64,000 bases of DNA from JBEVOS01 sp044226655 (GCA_044226655.1 JBGAGO010000002.1:496001-560000); one strand, 5' to 3'; positions 39,703 to 48,634 are shown, counted from the stretch's first letter. Translations and numbers: made by a program. The notes: generated by a model from the letters alone, not told the origin.

Positions 39703-41163
39703 TCACCAGGTTTCACCGAGGCGACGCAGCGCCCCTTGGGCGTACGCATCGCCTTGCTGTGCCGCGAGCCGATAGAGGCGCACGGCCTCAGCGCGGCTCG
39801 CGGCCACGCCCTGTCCCTGCTGATATGCCACGCCAAGCGCATATTGGCCGGGCGAGTAACCCTGGTCAGCCGCGAGACGATAGAACACAGCGGCCTCGGC
39901 GAAGCTTTGTGCGACCCCTCGGCCATCGCGGTAGGCATTGCCAAGCGCGTATTGCGCAGCGGGAAAGCCCTGGTCCGCAGCCAATCTGAAGAGGCGCGCG
40001 GCTTCCGTGTCGTCGCGCTCTAGGTCGCCGCCCGGCGCGTACATGGCGGCGAGCCGATATTGAGCGGGGGCGAATCCGCGGTCGGCCGCCGAACGAAACA
40101 AGCGTAAAGCCTCAGCCTTGTTGAAAGCATAGCCGCTGATCTCGAGCCAATATCCGGCGCCGACCAGGAACTGCGCGCGCGCATCGGAACGAGCGGCGGC
40201 GTCGAGCGACGCACGCGACGCCGCGCCGACGACGCGCTGAACCAGGTTTTCAAGAGCGGTGATGCCGTCGGTCGCGGCCCATTCATTGGCGTTGATCCCA
40301 TCAATCGCCGCAAGCGCACGGTTGGGATTTGCGGGAACGGCCGGGGCTTTGGCGGCCGTCGAAGCGACCGTGGCTGCTGTCGTCTCAAGGCGCGGCGCGG
40401 CCATCTGCGACGGCGCCGGCGATCCGCTACGCACAATCACATAGATCGTCGCCGATAGAGCGAGCACAGCGAGGCCCGCGCCCGCGCCAAGCAGAGCGCG
40501 CTTGTTGCGCAACGACGGTGCGGGCGCGTCGCGCGCAGGCTCCAAAATGGCGTTGCTGACTGCGGAACGGCGCGCCGGATGCGCACCCTCGCCAAGGACC
40601 GACGCATTTTCGCTGCGGTGCGAATCGCGTGCGGCGTCGGCAGCCAAATTCTCGGCCCGCGCGCGCGCGACGCCAGCCTGCGGGTCAGCGGGGTAAGATT
40701 GTGCCCAGGCTGCCCACGCCGCCGAGTCATTTGAACCCTGCAGCGCGGCAAGGCGGCCCAATCCCTGCCGGTTCAGCTTCATCCCAATAGCGTCGACGAT
40801 CTTTCGCCAACCAGGATGGTTCGCATCGCCGGTCCAGCCGGACAGATCCTCGGCGTGCAGCATGTTGAATGGCGGCGGCAGATCGCACGGCTCGATCATG
40901 GCCGCGATCAGCACGCCGCGCCGGCGGCCGAGTTCGGCCTCGCCGCGCACCCAATCGGAAGCGACCGCGGCGGGCGACCAGCACACGAGCTGGGCTTGGC
41001 AGGCCTTGATGACCTCGGTGATCTCGTCGGTGAAGGACCGGTCGGGCCGCAATTGCTCGTCGAACCAGACCGCGACGCCGAGCGCGCGCAGACCCTCGGC
41101 GATCGGGCGCATCTGGCTGCGCTGCTCCTGCTTGTACGAGATAAAGACGTCGACGTCGCGCAC
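39703..41163 (-). CDS. TIR domain - transmembrane - Sel1 repeat protein
   Basis: A 486-residue protein from GTG 41163 (GGGAG upstream); the longer frame to 41298 lacks a site. N-terminal TIR domain: DVDVFISYK (3-11), GVAVWFDEQ and SPAAVASDWVRGEAELG, with Trp71 and Glu75 in the place of the catalytic Glu of NADase TIRs. One membrane helix at about 224-244, a Pro/Ala-rich linker, then four Sel1 repeats (about 326-486; AEAARLFRLAADQGFPAAQY type). TIR should be cytoplasmic and the repeats periplasmic if the N-terminus is inside. Could be a membrane-linked NADase sensor or a signalling scaffold; activity unproven. Confidence 0.85.
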   Translation of the reverse strand: MRDVDVFISYKQEQRSQMRPIAEGLRALGVAVWFDEQLRPDRSFTDEITEVIKACQAQLVCWSPAAVASDWVRGEAELGRRRGVLIAAMIEPCDLPPPFNMLHAEDLSGWTGDANHPGWRKIVDAIGMKLNRQGLGRLAALQGSNDSAAWAAWAQSYPADPQAGVARARAENLAADAARDSHRSENASVLGEGAHPARRSAVSNAILEPARDAPAPSLRNKRALLGAGAGLAVLALSATIYVIVRSGSPAPSQMAAPRLETTAATVASTAAKAPAVPANPNRALAAIDGINANEWAATDGITALENLVQRVVGAASRASLDAAARSDARAQFLVGAGYWLEISGYAFNKAEALRLFRSAADRGFAPAQYRLAAMYAPGGDLERDDTEAARLFRLAADQGFPAAQYALGNAYRDGRGVAQSFAEAAVFYRLAADQGYSPGQYALGVAYQQGQGVAASRAEAVRLYRLAAQQGDAYAQGALRRLGETW

Positions 41164-41297
41164 CTGGCCCCGCTCCCGATCCCCGCGCCATGCTAGCGCG
41201 CCTATGCGACGGCCAAAACCGGCGGCCGGCGATAGCCGCGTGCGCCCGGTTCGAAACGCCTTATATTGAGGGTTCGCTACAGAAAGGCTGACCCGCA

Positions 41298-42716
41298 ATG
41301 GCAGACAGTTTGACCGCCGCGCCCGCTCCCGCCGAGCTGGATTGGAAAGCCGCCGAGCAGATTCTGGCTGACGCCGCCGCGCGGGCCGACGATGCGGAGC
41401 TGTTCGTCGAAGACAGCCGCTCGGAGAGCTTCCTCTGGGATGATGGGCGGCTGAAATCGGCGAACTATGACGCGGCGCAAGGCTTTGGCCTCCGAGTCGT
41501 TTCGGGCGAGCGCGCCGGCTATGGCCACGCCAGCGTGCTGGACACGGACGCGATCAAGCGCGCGGCGGATGCGGCTTCGCGCGTGCGCGCGGGCCATGAC
41601 GGGACGCTCGATGTATCCCCCGCGCGGACCAATCACCGGCTCTACGCCGACATCGACCCGATCGATGCGCCGCTGTTCACCGACAAGACCGCGCTGCTGG
41701 AAGAGATCGACGCCTATGTGCGCGCGCGCGATCCGGCGGTGGTGCAGGTCGCGGTGTCGCTCGCGGGCTCGCGGCGCGGCGTGACCATCCTCAGGCCCGA
41801 TGGGCAGCGCTACGAGGACGCGCGCCCGCTGGTGCGCGTGAATGTTTCGGTGACGGTCGAACGCGATGGCCGGCGCGAATCCGGTTCGGCGGGCGCAGGC
41901 GGGCGTGAAAGCTATGCCGCGTTCATCGCGCCCGAGCGCTGGAAGAAACTGGCCGATGAAGCGCTGCGCGTGGCGATGGTGAACCTCGACGCGATCCCGG
42001 CGCCGGCGGGCGAGATGGACGTGGTGCTCGGCCCGGGCTGGCCGGGCGTGCTGCTGCACGAAGCGGTGGGCCACGGCCTCGAAGGCGATTTCAACCGCAA
42101 GGGCACCTCGGCCTTCGCCGGCAAGATCGGCGAGCGCGTGGCCTCGCCCGGCGTGACCGTGGTGGACGATGGCACCTTCGAGAATCGCCGCGGCTCGCTG
42201 ACGATCGATGATGAAGGCACGCCCACGGGCCGCACCGTGCTCATCGAGGACGGCATTCTGAAGGGCTATCTGCAGGATCGGCTCAATGCCCGCCTGATGG
42301 GCGTCAAGCCGACGGGCAATGGGCGGCGCGAGAGCTTTGCGCATCGCCCGATGCCGCGCATGACCAACACCTTCATGACCGCGGGCGACAAAGACCCGGG
42401 CGAAATCCTCGCTTCGCTGAAGCAGGGCGTCTACGCCGTGAACTTCGGGGGCGGCCAGGTCGACATCACCTCCGGCAAGTTCGTGTTTCAATGCACCGAG
42501 GCCTATCTGGTCGAAGGCGGGAAGATCAAAGCGCCGATCAAGGGCGCGACTTTGATCGGCGATGGCCCTTCCGCGCTGACCCGCGTGACGATGGTGGGCA
42601 ATGATCTGAAGCTCGATGAAGGCGTCGGCACCTGCGGGAAGGCGGGACAGAGCGTCCCGGTCGGCGTGGGCCAGCCCACGCTCTACATCCAAGGGCTGAC
42701 CGTCGGCGGCATGTGA
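41298..42716 (+). CDS. tldD: Metalloprotease TldD
   Basis: A 472-residue TldD. Seen: the zinc motif HEAVGHGLEGDFNRKG (His254, Glu255, His259) and GTPTGRTVLIEDGIL. With TldE it forms a heterodimeric protease that trims peptides such as microcins and CcdA; tldE is not in the window. It starts 134 bp from the divergent TIR-Sel1 gene. A terminator follows. Confidence 0.96.
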   Translation: MADSLTAAPAPAELDWKAAEQILADAAARADDAELFVEDSRSESFLWDDGRLKSANYDAAQGFGLRVVSGERAGYGHASVLDTDAIKRAADAASRVRAGHDGTLDVSPARTNHRLYADIDPIDAPLFTDKTALLEEIDAYVRARDPAVVQVAVSLAGSRRGVTILRPDGQRYEDARPLVRVNVSVTVERDGRRESGSAGAGGRESYAAFIAPERWKKLADEALRVAMVNLDAIPAPAGEMDVVLGPGWPGVLLHEAVGHGLEGDFNRKGTSAFAGKIGERVASPGVTVVDDGTFENRRGSLTIDDEGTPTGRTVLIEDGILKGYLQDRLNARLMGVKPTGNGRRESFAHRPMPRMTNTFMTAGDKDPGEILASLKQGVYAVNFGGGQVDITSGKFVFQCTEAYLVEGGKIKAPIKGATLIGDGPSALTRVTMVGNDLKLDEGVGTCGKAGQSVPVGVGQPTLYIQGLTVGGM

Positions 42717-42739
42717 TCTGCGCCGCCCTGCCGCGTTCG

Positions 42740-42775
42740 AAGCGCCGTCCGATTCTCATCGGGCGGCGCTTTTGA
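42740..42775 (+). terminator. Rho-independent terminator of tldD
   Basis: AAGCGCCGTCCG - loop ATTCTCAT - CGGGCGGCGCTT, then TTGATT: a strong GC stem with one mismatch and a short T-run, 24 bp after the tldD stop. Confidence 0.75.
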
Positions 42776-43053
42776 TTCCAGAATCGGCGCGCGAGTCGGC
42801 GCGTGATCGAGTCGATTCTCACGCCGCGCGGCGCTCTCGGCCTGCTTGCGGCCTCATCATGCGTGATAAAAAAACTTCAGTCGCATCGAAAGCTGCAGAA
42901 GCCTCTCGCGCCGCGCGCGCAACGCATCGATGCGCATGAAATGCATCAACCACGCGGTTTTCGCGATGTCGTGATCGATGATGGGCCATCGCAAAGGCGC
43001 GCATCGCATGCCTTCGACGGCCATGATCGATGAACCGAAAGCGTCGAGACGTA

Positions 43054-43081
43054 TTTACAAGTCACGCGTCTTGCGTACTTT
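43054..43081 (+). promoter_or_regulatory. Putative sigma70-type promoter for the 23-residue peptide
   Basis: TTTACA (43054-43059), 16-bp spacer, TACTTT (43076-43081), about 32 bp before the start codon. Reasonable spacing and an AT-rich setting; weak -10 match. Confidence 0.4.
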
Positions 43082-43113
43082 CCGACTCGTCTCACCTATC
43101 TGGGAGGGTTCTT

Positions 43114-43185
43114 ATGGCTGCTGCCAAGAAGAAAACCACTGCGAAGAAGGCTCCTGCGAAGAAGGCTGCCAAGAAGAAGAAGTAA
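43114..43185 (+). CDS. Small Lys/Ala-rich (histone H1-tail-like) peptide
   Basis: A 23-codon gene with its own signals: GGGAGGG eight bases upstream, an ATG, eleven Lys and eight Ala with TTAKKAPAKKAAKK spacing, a TAA stop, and a perfect 10-bp terminator hairpin just after. The composition resembles the C-terminal tails of bacterial histone H1-like proteins (Hc1, AlgP), which bind DNA without sequence specificity. Such a short free-standing version is unusual. Nucleic-acid binding is inferred from charge only. The gene would be missed by standard length cut-offs. Confidence 0.7.
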   Translation: MAAAKKKTTAKKAPAKKAAKKKK

Positions 43186-43211
43186 CCCTTCATCTTCGTT
43201 CGCAAAGTTAG

Positions 43212-43252
43212 GAAGCGCCGCTGAACGCAAGTTCGGCGGCGCTTCTGCTTTT
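43212..43252 (+). terminator. Rho-independent terminator after the Lys/Ala peptide
   Basis: GAAGCGCCGC and GCGGCGCTTC form a perfect 10-bp stem around a 14-base loop, followed by TGCTTTT. 26 bp after the TAA; it isolates the small gene as a single transcription unit. Confidence 0.8.
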
Positions 43253-43429
43253 GGGCCTCCCCCACGCCATCCGGCGTTCGTCGCATCGCGCTTGTCGCGG
43301 CCAAGCCGATGAGGTGAGGCTCCGCCGGCGGCTGAGGGGCCGCATCCGAAACGATTGCTCGCTGCATCCGGCTGGCGGGGGAACAAGAGTTTCGAGGTGG
43401 GCGCGAACGACGCCCGGCGGGGAGGTTCG

Positions 43430-45499
43430 ATGTGGAAGCGGCTCTTGATGACGACGGCCCTGGCCGCCGTCTCCGCAAGCGGCGCCTATGCCGAGGATGC
43501 AGCGCCACCATCTGTTGATGCGCTCGCGCCAAACGCCGACGCCAATGGGCGCGTGGTCTATGAGCCCGCCTTCTTCGCCCGCTACGCGCCGTCGACCGCG
43601 CTCGACATGGTCAACCGCGTGCCGGGCTTCTCGATCGATGAGGGCGAAGACCGCCGCGGCTTCTCGGGCGCGGCCGGCAATGTGCTGATCGATGGCGAGC
43701 AGCCGAGCTCCAAGAGCGATTCCCTGCAGAGCATCCTGGCGCGCATCCCGGCCGATCAGGTGGTGCGTGTGGAATTGCTGCGCGGCGCTTCGGGCGAAGG
43801 CGGCAATCAGGCGACGCTGGTCAACGTCGTGCGCGCGCCGAGCTCGGGCAGCGGCGTGTGGGAGGCCGAGGGCGAGTACAACATCGAGCGCAATCGCTTC
43901 GCGCCGCGCGGCTCGCTGTCCTGGAACGGACGCATAGGCGATTTCGAATACGGCGCCGGCGTCAGCCGCTTCCTTCAGTACCGCAACCTGCACGGCGAGC
44001 GCATCTACACGGACGCGCTCGGCGCCTATACGGGCCGGCGCGACGACATCTCGCCCCGCTCCTATCGCGAGACCGTGCCGACGGCGCAGGCGGCCTTCCC
44101 GCTGCTGGGCGGACGCATGCGCCTCAACGCGCAATGGCAGCGCTGGGAATTCGAGAGCCTCACCATGCTGCCGGGCTTCGATCCAAGCGGAGCGCAGACC
44201 GACGATCTCAAGGTCGATTTCTGGGAACGCGAGCAGAGCGGCGAGCTGGGCATGAATTTCACGCGGAGCTTCGGCCCGCTTGGATTCGAACTCGTGGGCC
44301 TCCTCAACCGAGCGCATTACGCGCAGGATCAGGGCGCGCTGCTCGACAATCCCGTCGGCGTGTTCGCCTCGGCGACCGAGCAATTGCTGCGCCAGGACAA
44401 GGGCGAATCCATTCTGCGCGGCGTCGCCACGTGGACCATCAATCCGCGCCATCGCCTCCAATTCGGCATCGAGGGCGCTTACAACTCGCTCGAGCAGACG
44501 CTGGCGCTCACCGAAGACAGCGGCGGCGGCCCTGCGGCGATCGTGCTGCCCTCCGCAAATGTGCTGGTCGAAGAAAGCCGCGCCGAAGGCTTCCTCACCT
44601 ATCTGTGGCGGCCCGCCGACGGCTGGTCGATCGAGAGCACGCTGGCGGCGGAAACCTCGACGCTGACGCAGACCGGCGACGTCGCGCTCGAAACCACGCT
44701 CACCTATGTGAAGCCCAGCCTGCAGATCACGCGCACGTTCGGGCGCAATCAGGCGCGGCTGCGCATCTATCGCGATGTCGGCCAGCTCGATTTCGGCGAT
44801 TTCGTCTCGGCGGCCTCGCTCGCCGATGCGCTGGTCGGCGGCGGCAATCCGAATCTGCGGCCGGAAACCTCCTGGCGCGCCGAGCTGAGCGGCGACCTCC
44901 GCTTCGGAACGGATGGCGCACTGGGGCTCACCCTGTTCCATTGGGAGATCGAGGACGCGAGCGACGTGGTGCCGGTCACGACCTTGTCGGGCACGTTCGA
45001 CGCGCCGGGCAATATCGGAACCGGCTCGCGCGACGGCGTGAAGCTCTCGGCGGCGCTGCCGCTGACGGCGATCCTGCCCGGCGCGCGCCTCACGCTCGAC
45101 GGCACGTTCCAGCGCGGCGAGGTGACCGATCCTGTGACGCTGCGGGCGCGCACGATCTCGGAATTGTTCGAGAGCGAAGTCTCGGCCGAGTTCCGCCAGG
45201 ATTTGACGGCCGCGCACCTCGCCTGGGGGCTCTCCTTCTACAAGGCGTCGCAATACATCGTGTTCCGCCGCAACGAGATCGACACGCCGGAGGAAGGCCC
45301 GTTCCTGGACGTCTACGCCGAGTACACGGGGCTGCCCGGCGTCAAGCTCAAGCTCACGGCGGCGAACGTGTTTGACGGCGATGTCTCACGCGAACGGCTG
45401 TTTTTCGATCCGGACCGCAACGGCGCCTTCCAAAGCGCCGACAACCGCCTGCGCCACCTCGGGCCCTTCTTCATCGTGACTCTCTCCGGTACGTTTTAG
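43430..45499 (+). CDS. TonB-dependent outer membrane receptor
   Basis: A 689-residue receptor from ATG 43430 (GGGGAGGTTCG upstream), signal peptide ending ASGAYA-E. The plug domain is seen in YAPSTALDMVNRVPGFSID and NVLIDGEQPSSKSDSLQSIL, followed by a beta-barrel that ends in a terminal Phe (FIVTLSGTF). It is shorter than siderophore receptors and of the PuuS/IroN-like plug type common in Caulobacterales. It is followed after 27 bp by an esterase and then a metallo-hydrolase, which suggests uptake and hydrolysis of one substrate class. Confidence 0.9.
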   Translation: MWKRLLMTTALAAVSASGAYAEDAAPPSVDALAPNADANGRVVYEPAFFARYAPSTALDMVNRVPGFSIDEGEDRRGFSGAAGNVLIDGEQPSSKSDSLQSILARIPADQVVRVELLRGASGEGGNQATLVNVVRAPSSGSGVWEAEGEYNIERNRFAPRGSLSWNGRIGDFEYGAGVSRFLQYRNLHGERIYTDALGAYTGRRDDISPRSYRETVPTAQAAFPLLGGRMRLNAQWQRWEFESLTMLPGFDPSGAQTDDLKVDFWEREQSGELGMNFTRSFGPLGFELVGLLNRAHYAQDQGALLDNPVGVFASATEQLLRQDKGESILRGVATWTINPRHRLQFGIEGAYNSLEQTLALTEDSGGGPAAIVLPSANVLVEESRAEGFLTYLWRPADGWSIESTLAAETSTLTQTGDVALETTLTYVKPSLQITRTFGRNQARLRIYRDVGQLDFGDFVSAASLADALVGGGNPNLRPETSWRAELSGDLRFGTDGALGLTLFHWEIEDASDVVPVTTLSGTFDAPGNIGTGSRDGVKLSAALPLTAILPGARLTLDGTFQRGEVTDPVTLRARTISELFESEVSAEFRQDLTAAHLAWGLSFYKASQYIVFRRNEIDTPEEGPFLDVYAEYTGLPGVKLKLTAANVFDGDVSRERLFFDPDRNGAFQSADNRLRHLGPFFIVTLSGTF

Positions 45500-45526
45500 A
45501 AACGTATCGGATGAGAGGAGCGGCGG

Positions 45527-47068
45527 ATGTGGCGCGGGCTTGCGGGCGCTGTCCTGGTGCTGATCGCGGGCTGGGCCATCGCTGACGCGCCGGTGATCGC
45601 CCAGAGCCAGGTGAGCGAGGAGGCGACGATGCGCATTCGCGTTCAATCGGGCCGGCTGGAGGGCCGCGTGGCCGATGGCGTCGCGGCCTTCAAAGGCATT
45701 CCCTACGCCGCCCCGCCGATCGGGCCGCTGCGCTGGCGCGCGCCCGCGCCGGCGTCGGCTTGGCGCGGCACGCGCCAGGCCGATCACATGGGCGCGGTCT
45801 GCATGCAGCGCTACAATCCAGACGACAATGGCGTAGGCCCGCTCCCGATGAGCGAGGATTGCCTGACGCTCAACATCTGGCGGCCGGAGAAGATCGCCGC
45901 GCCCTTGCCGGTGATGGTGTGGATCCATGGCGGCGGCTTCGTGAATGGCTCGGGCACGGCCGCACTCTATGACGGCGCGGCGCTGGCGCGGCAGGGCGTC
46001 GTCGTTGTCACGCTCAATTACAGGCTGGGGCGGCTCGGCTTCTTCGCGCATCCCGCGCTCAGCGGGGAACAGGCTGGGCTGCCGCTCGGCAATTACGGCT
46101 TCATGGATCAAATCGCGGCACTGCAATGGGTGCAGGCCAACATCCCCACTTTCGGCGGCGATCCGGCGAACGTGACGATCTTCGGCGAGAGCGCGGGCGG
46201 CATGTCGGTGCTACGCCTGATGACAATGCCGGAGGCGCGCGGCCTCTTCCAGAAAGCCATCGTGCAATCGGGCGCGGGCTATGAGCGCGATCTCCTGCTG
46301 CGCGAGACCAATTCCGTCGGCATCCCAAGCGCGGAGGTGCTGGGGCAGATGTTCGCGGCGCGTTTCGGCGGCGATCTCGCCGCGCTGCGCGCCGTGCCTG
46401 CCGATCGCCTTCTGGAAGGCCCCGAGCCTGTCGTGTTCAACGGCTTCGGGCCGATCATCGATGGGCGCATGCTGAACGCGAATCTGCTCGAAGCTTTCCA
46501 GGCGGCGCAGGAGGCGCGCATCCCGCTGCTGATCGGCTCGAACTCGCTGGAGATGCCGGTGCGGGGCGCGCAATTCGATCAATTTTACCGCCAATTGATG
46601 CGCGGGCGCTCAGCGGATGACGAGGCGCGGCTGCGCGCGGCCTATCCGGACGAAGCGAGTTTCCGCACCAATGTAGTGAGCGACATCATTTTCGGCGCGC
46701 CGGCGCGGGGCCTGGCCGCGCTGCACGCGGCCCATGGCGCGCCGACCTTTCTCTACCGCTTCTCGGTGCTGAGCGCGTCGATGCAGGGGCGGCTGGAAGG
46801 CGCCGTGCACGCCTCCGAACGGCAATATGTGTTCAACACGCTCGCCGCCTCGCCCTGGCCGACGGACGCAAACGACGCCGCGCGCGCGGCGGAGATCAGC
46901 GCCTATTGGGTCGCGTTCGCGCGCAGCGGCGATCCCAATGGCGAGGGCCGCCCGATCTGGCCGGCCTATGATGGCGCGAGCGACGTGCTGATGAATTTCA
47001 CCAATGACGGCCCGCGCCCGCAAGGAACGCCGAACGCAGGGCCGCTCAACGCGATCTCGGGGCATTGA
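45527..47068 (+). CDS. Carboxylesterase/lipase family protein (type B)
   Basis: A 513-residue type B carboxylesterase with an N-terminal signal peptide. Seen: FKGIPYAAPPIGPLRWRAP, SEDCLTLNIW (109-118), WIHGGGF oxyanion hole, and the nucleophile FGESAGG (Ser222). Length normal. Probably exported. It is between the TonB receptor and the B3 metallo-hydrolase; its stop (TGA) is followed directly by the next ATG. Hydrolyses carboxylic esters; natural substrate unknown. Confidence 0.92.
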   Translation: MWRGLAGAVLVLIAGWAIADAPVIAQSQVSEEATMRIRVQSGRLEGRVADGVAAFKGIPYAAPPIGPLRWRAPAPASAWRGTRQADHMGAVCMQRYNPDDNGVGPLPMSEDCLTLNIWRPEKIAAPLPVMVWIHGGGFVNGSGTAALYDGAALARQGVVVVTLNYRLGRLGFFAHPALSGEQAGLPLGNYGFMDQIAALQWVQANIPTFGGDPANVTIFGESAGGMSVLRLMTMPEARGLFQKAIVQSGAGYERDLLLRETNSVGIPSAEVLGQMFAARFGGDLAALRAVPADRLLEGPEPVVFNGFGPIIDGRMLNANLLEAFQAAQEARIPLLIGSNSLEMPVRGAQFDQFYRQLMRGRSADDEARLRAAYPDEASFRTNVVSDIIFGAPARGLAALHAAHGAPTFLYRFSVLSASMQGRLEGAVHASERQYVFNTLAASPWPTDANDAARAAEISAYWVAFARSGDPNGEGRPIWPAYDGASDVLMNFTNDGPRPQGTPNAGPLNAISGH

Positions 47069-48007
47069 ATGAAGAGCTTGGTTCTTGCGCTGGCGCTCAC
47101 GCTCGCGGCGTGCGCGGCGCCGCCCAATCCGCCGCCGGCGACGGAGGCCGCCGCAACGCCCGCGCCCTCTCCTTACATGACCGCGACGCCGGGGCTCGAT
47201 GCTTCCCCCTCGCTGCGCGCGAGCGTGGAAGCCTGGGCGCGGCCGGGCGAGCCGTTCCGCGTGCTGGGCGACATCTATTTCGTCGGCGGGGGCGTCGCCT
47301 CCTATCTCATCACGACGCCGCAAGGGCATTTCCTGATCGATGGCGGGCCGGCGGAGCTGGCGCCGTCGATCGTGCGTAATGTCGAGGCGCTGGGCTTTCA
47401 CATCCGCGACGTGAAAATCCTGCTGAACAGCCACGCGCATTTCGATCATTCGGGCGGGCTGGCGGCGCTGCAGGCGGCGAGCGGCGCGCATTTCTATGCG
47501 AGCGAAGCGGATCGGCCGTTCCTGGAAAGCGGACATATCCCGTTCGGGCCAGCCTCCGCCGTGGATGCGGCGCCCATCCATGTCGATCATGTGCTGCACG
47601 ATGGCGAAGCGATCACGCTCGGCGGGGTGACGCTGACGGCTTATCTGACGCCCGGCCACACGCCGGGCTGCACGTCCTTCGCGATGACGGCGCAGGATTC
47701 GCACGGCGCGCCGCGCGCGGTGTTCTTCCACTGCTCGGCGAGCGTGGGCGGGCAGAGCCTCGTTCCCGAATCCTATCCCGGCATGGTGGCCGATTATCGC
47801 GCCACGTTCGCGCGCGTCGGCGCGATGCACGCCGACGTGCTGCTGACCAACCATCCCGAATTCATCGACATGGCGGCGCTGCGCGCGCGGCAGGCGAACG
47901 GCGAACGCGACGCCTTCGTCGACCCCACCGCGCTGCAGCGCTTCAACGCGCGCATGCAGGCCGCGTTCGAGGCCGAACTGGCGCGCCAGCAGGCCGCGGC
48001 ACGGTAG
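47069..48007 (+). CDS. Subclass B3 metallo-beta-lactamase family lipoprotein
   Basis: A 312-residue metallo-hydrolase with lipobox LAAC (Cys15). The zinc ligands are complete: NSHAHFDHSGG (His122, His124, Asp126, His127), PGHTPGCTSF (His197) and NHPEF (His262). LNSHAHFDHSGGLAALQ and the spacing to the GHTPG loop are as in B3 enzymes such as L1. B3 family members hydrolyse beta-lactams, but environmental homologues may be lactonases. Co-transcribed with the esterase (stop and start adjacent). Lipid anchoring to the periplasmic membrane is inferred. Confidence 0.88.
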   Translation: MKSLVLALALTLAACAAPPNPPPATEAAATPAPSPYMTATPGLDASPSLRASVEAWARPGEPFRVLGDIYFVGGGVASYLITTPQGHFLIDGGPAELAPSIVRNVEALGFHIRDVKILLNSHAHFDHSGGLAALQAASGAHFYASEADRPFLESGHIPFGPASAVDAAPIHVDHVLHDGEAITLGGVTLTAYLTPGHTPGCTSFAMTAQDSHGAPRAVFFHCSASVGGQSLVPESYPGMVADYRATFARVGAMHADVLLTNHPEFIDMAALRARQANGERDAFVDPTALQRFNARMQAAFEAELARQQAAAR

Positions 48008-48039
48008 GCGCGGCTCGCGTTCGGAAGCGACGGTGCACG

Positions 48040-48465
48040 ATGACAGAGGCCGGCATTACCCACCGTGCGCTGAACGCCGAGGAACACGCCGCGATGACGG
48101 AGGCGCTGCAGCTTGCCGACCACCTTGTCGGACACGACACGCCCCTCGACTTTGCACAAGTCCAAGGCCTCTACGACCAGCTGCTCGCACAGGACGCCCC
48201 CGACGATGACCACGTGATCGCTTTGGGCATAGCGTTTGGTGCGGCGATCAATGCGCGCGCCGGGTTCGACTGGGTTCGCGTCACGAATCAATGGGGGGAT
48301 GAGACTTGCGTCGGGCCGGCGCACAAAACCATCCACTGCGCGCCGATTTCGATGGTTCAGAAGCGCCTGCAGCGCAGCGAGGCCATCGATCTCGAGCAAC
48401 TCGCGAACGTAGTCATCCGCGCAATCCGCACCAACATCGCTGAGGGAAAGGCTGGCGATTGGTGA
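48040..48465 (+). CDS. DUF3806 family protein
   Basis: A 141-residue cytosolic protein. Seen: VIALGIAFGAAINARAGFDWVRVTNQWGDE (given here only in part as the IAFGAAI and WVRV segments) and APISMVQKRLQR, the pattern of DUF3806. Function unknown. It starts 32 bp after the metallo-hydrolase gene. Composition drops in GC compared with that gene. It is followed by two copies of the short GCCGGC palindrome in inverted orientation. Confidence 0.75.
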   Translation: MTEAGITHRALNAEEHAAMTEALQLADHLVGHDTPLDFAQVQGLYDQLLAQDAPDDDHVIALGIAFGAAINARAGFDWVRVTNQWGDETCVGPAHKTIHCAPISMVQKRLQRSEAIDLEQLANVVIRAIRTNIAEGKAGDW

Positions 48466-48491
48466 GCGAAGGCCCCGTGGGAGCGGCCATC

Positions 48492-48548
48492 GTACCGCCG
48501 GCTTCCAGCCGGCAGGCCGCGCCTCTGCCGGCTGGAAGCCGGCGGTAC
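48492..48548. repeat. Short GCCGGC palindromes, two copies in inverted orientation (copies 2 and 3)
   Basis: One unit at 48492-48514 reads GTACCGCCGGC...GGCA; the second at 48526-48548 reads TGCCGGC...GGCGGTAC, separated by 11 bp. Together they form a larger dyad upstream of the TIR gene. Confidence 0.88.
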
Positions 48549-48634
48549 GAAGAGGTCGCGCCTTTCGCTTGACCGCGGTCCGCATTGGGGATTGCGTGAA
48601 CCCCATAACGATGGGCCAACATCGGGGTGGGGCT

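Larger units (their letters stand above)
42717..43113. other. 397-bp gap: terminator, leader and promoter of the small basic peptide gene
   Basis: After the tldD terminator, about 300 bp contains no convincing gene. It is less GC-rich and dense in ATCGATG/GCATG-type words. A 26-codon Lys/Ala-containing frame opens at 42859 but lacks a ribosome binding site. The last 60 bp hold a promoter-like TTTACA - 16 bp - TACTTT. The tract could be a long leader or an unrecognised small RNA. Confidence 0.5.

Noticed and set aside
42859..42939. 26-codon Lys/Ala-containing frame before the 23-residue peptide gene
   Set aside because: No ribosome binding site and less biased composition; kept only as a note.
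43208..45253. 681-codon minus-strand frame opposite the TonB receptor
   Set aside because: Same antisense artefact; the receptor has signal peptide, plug and terminal Phe.
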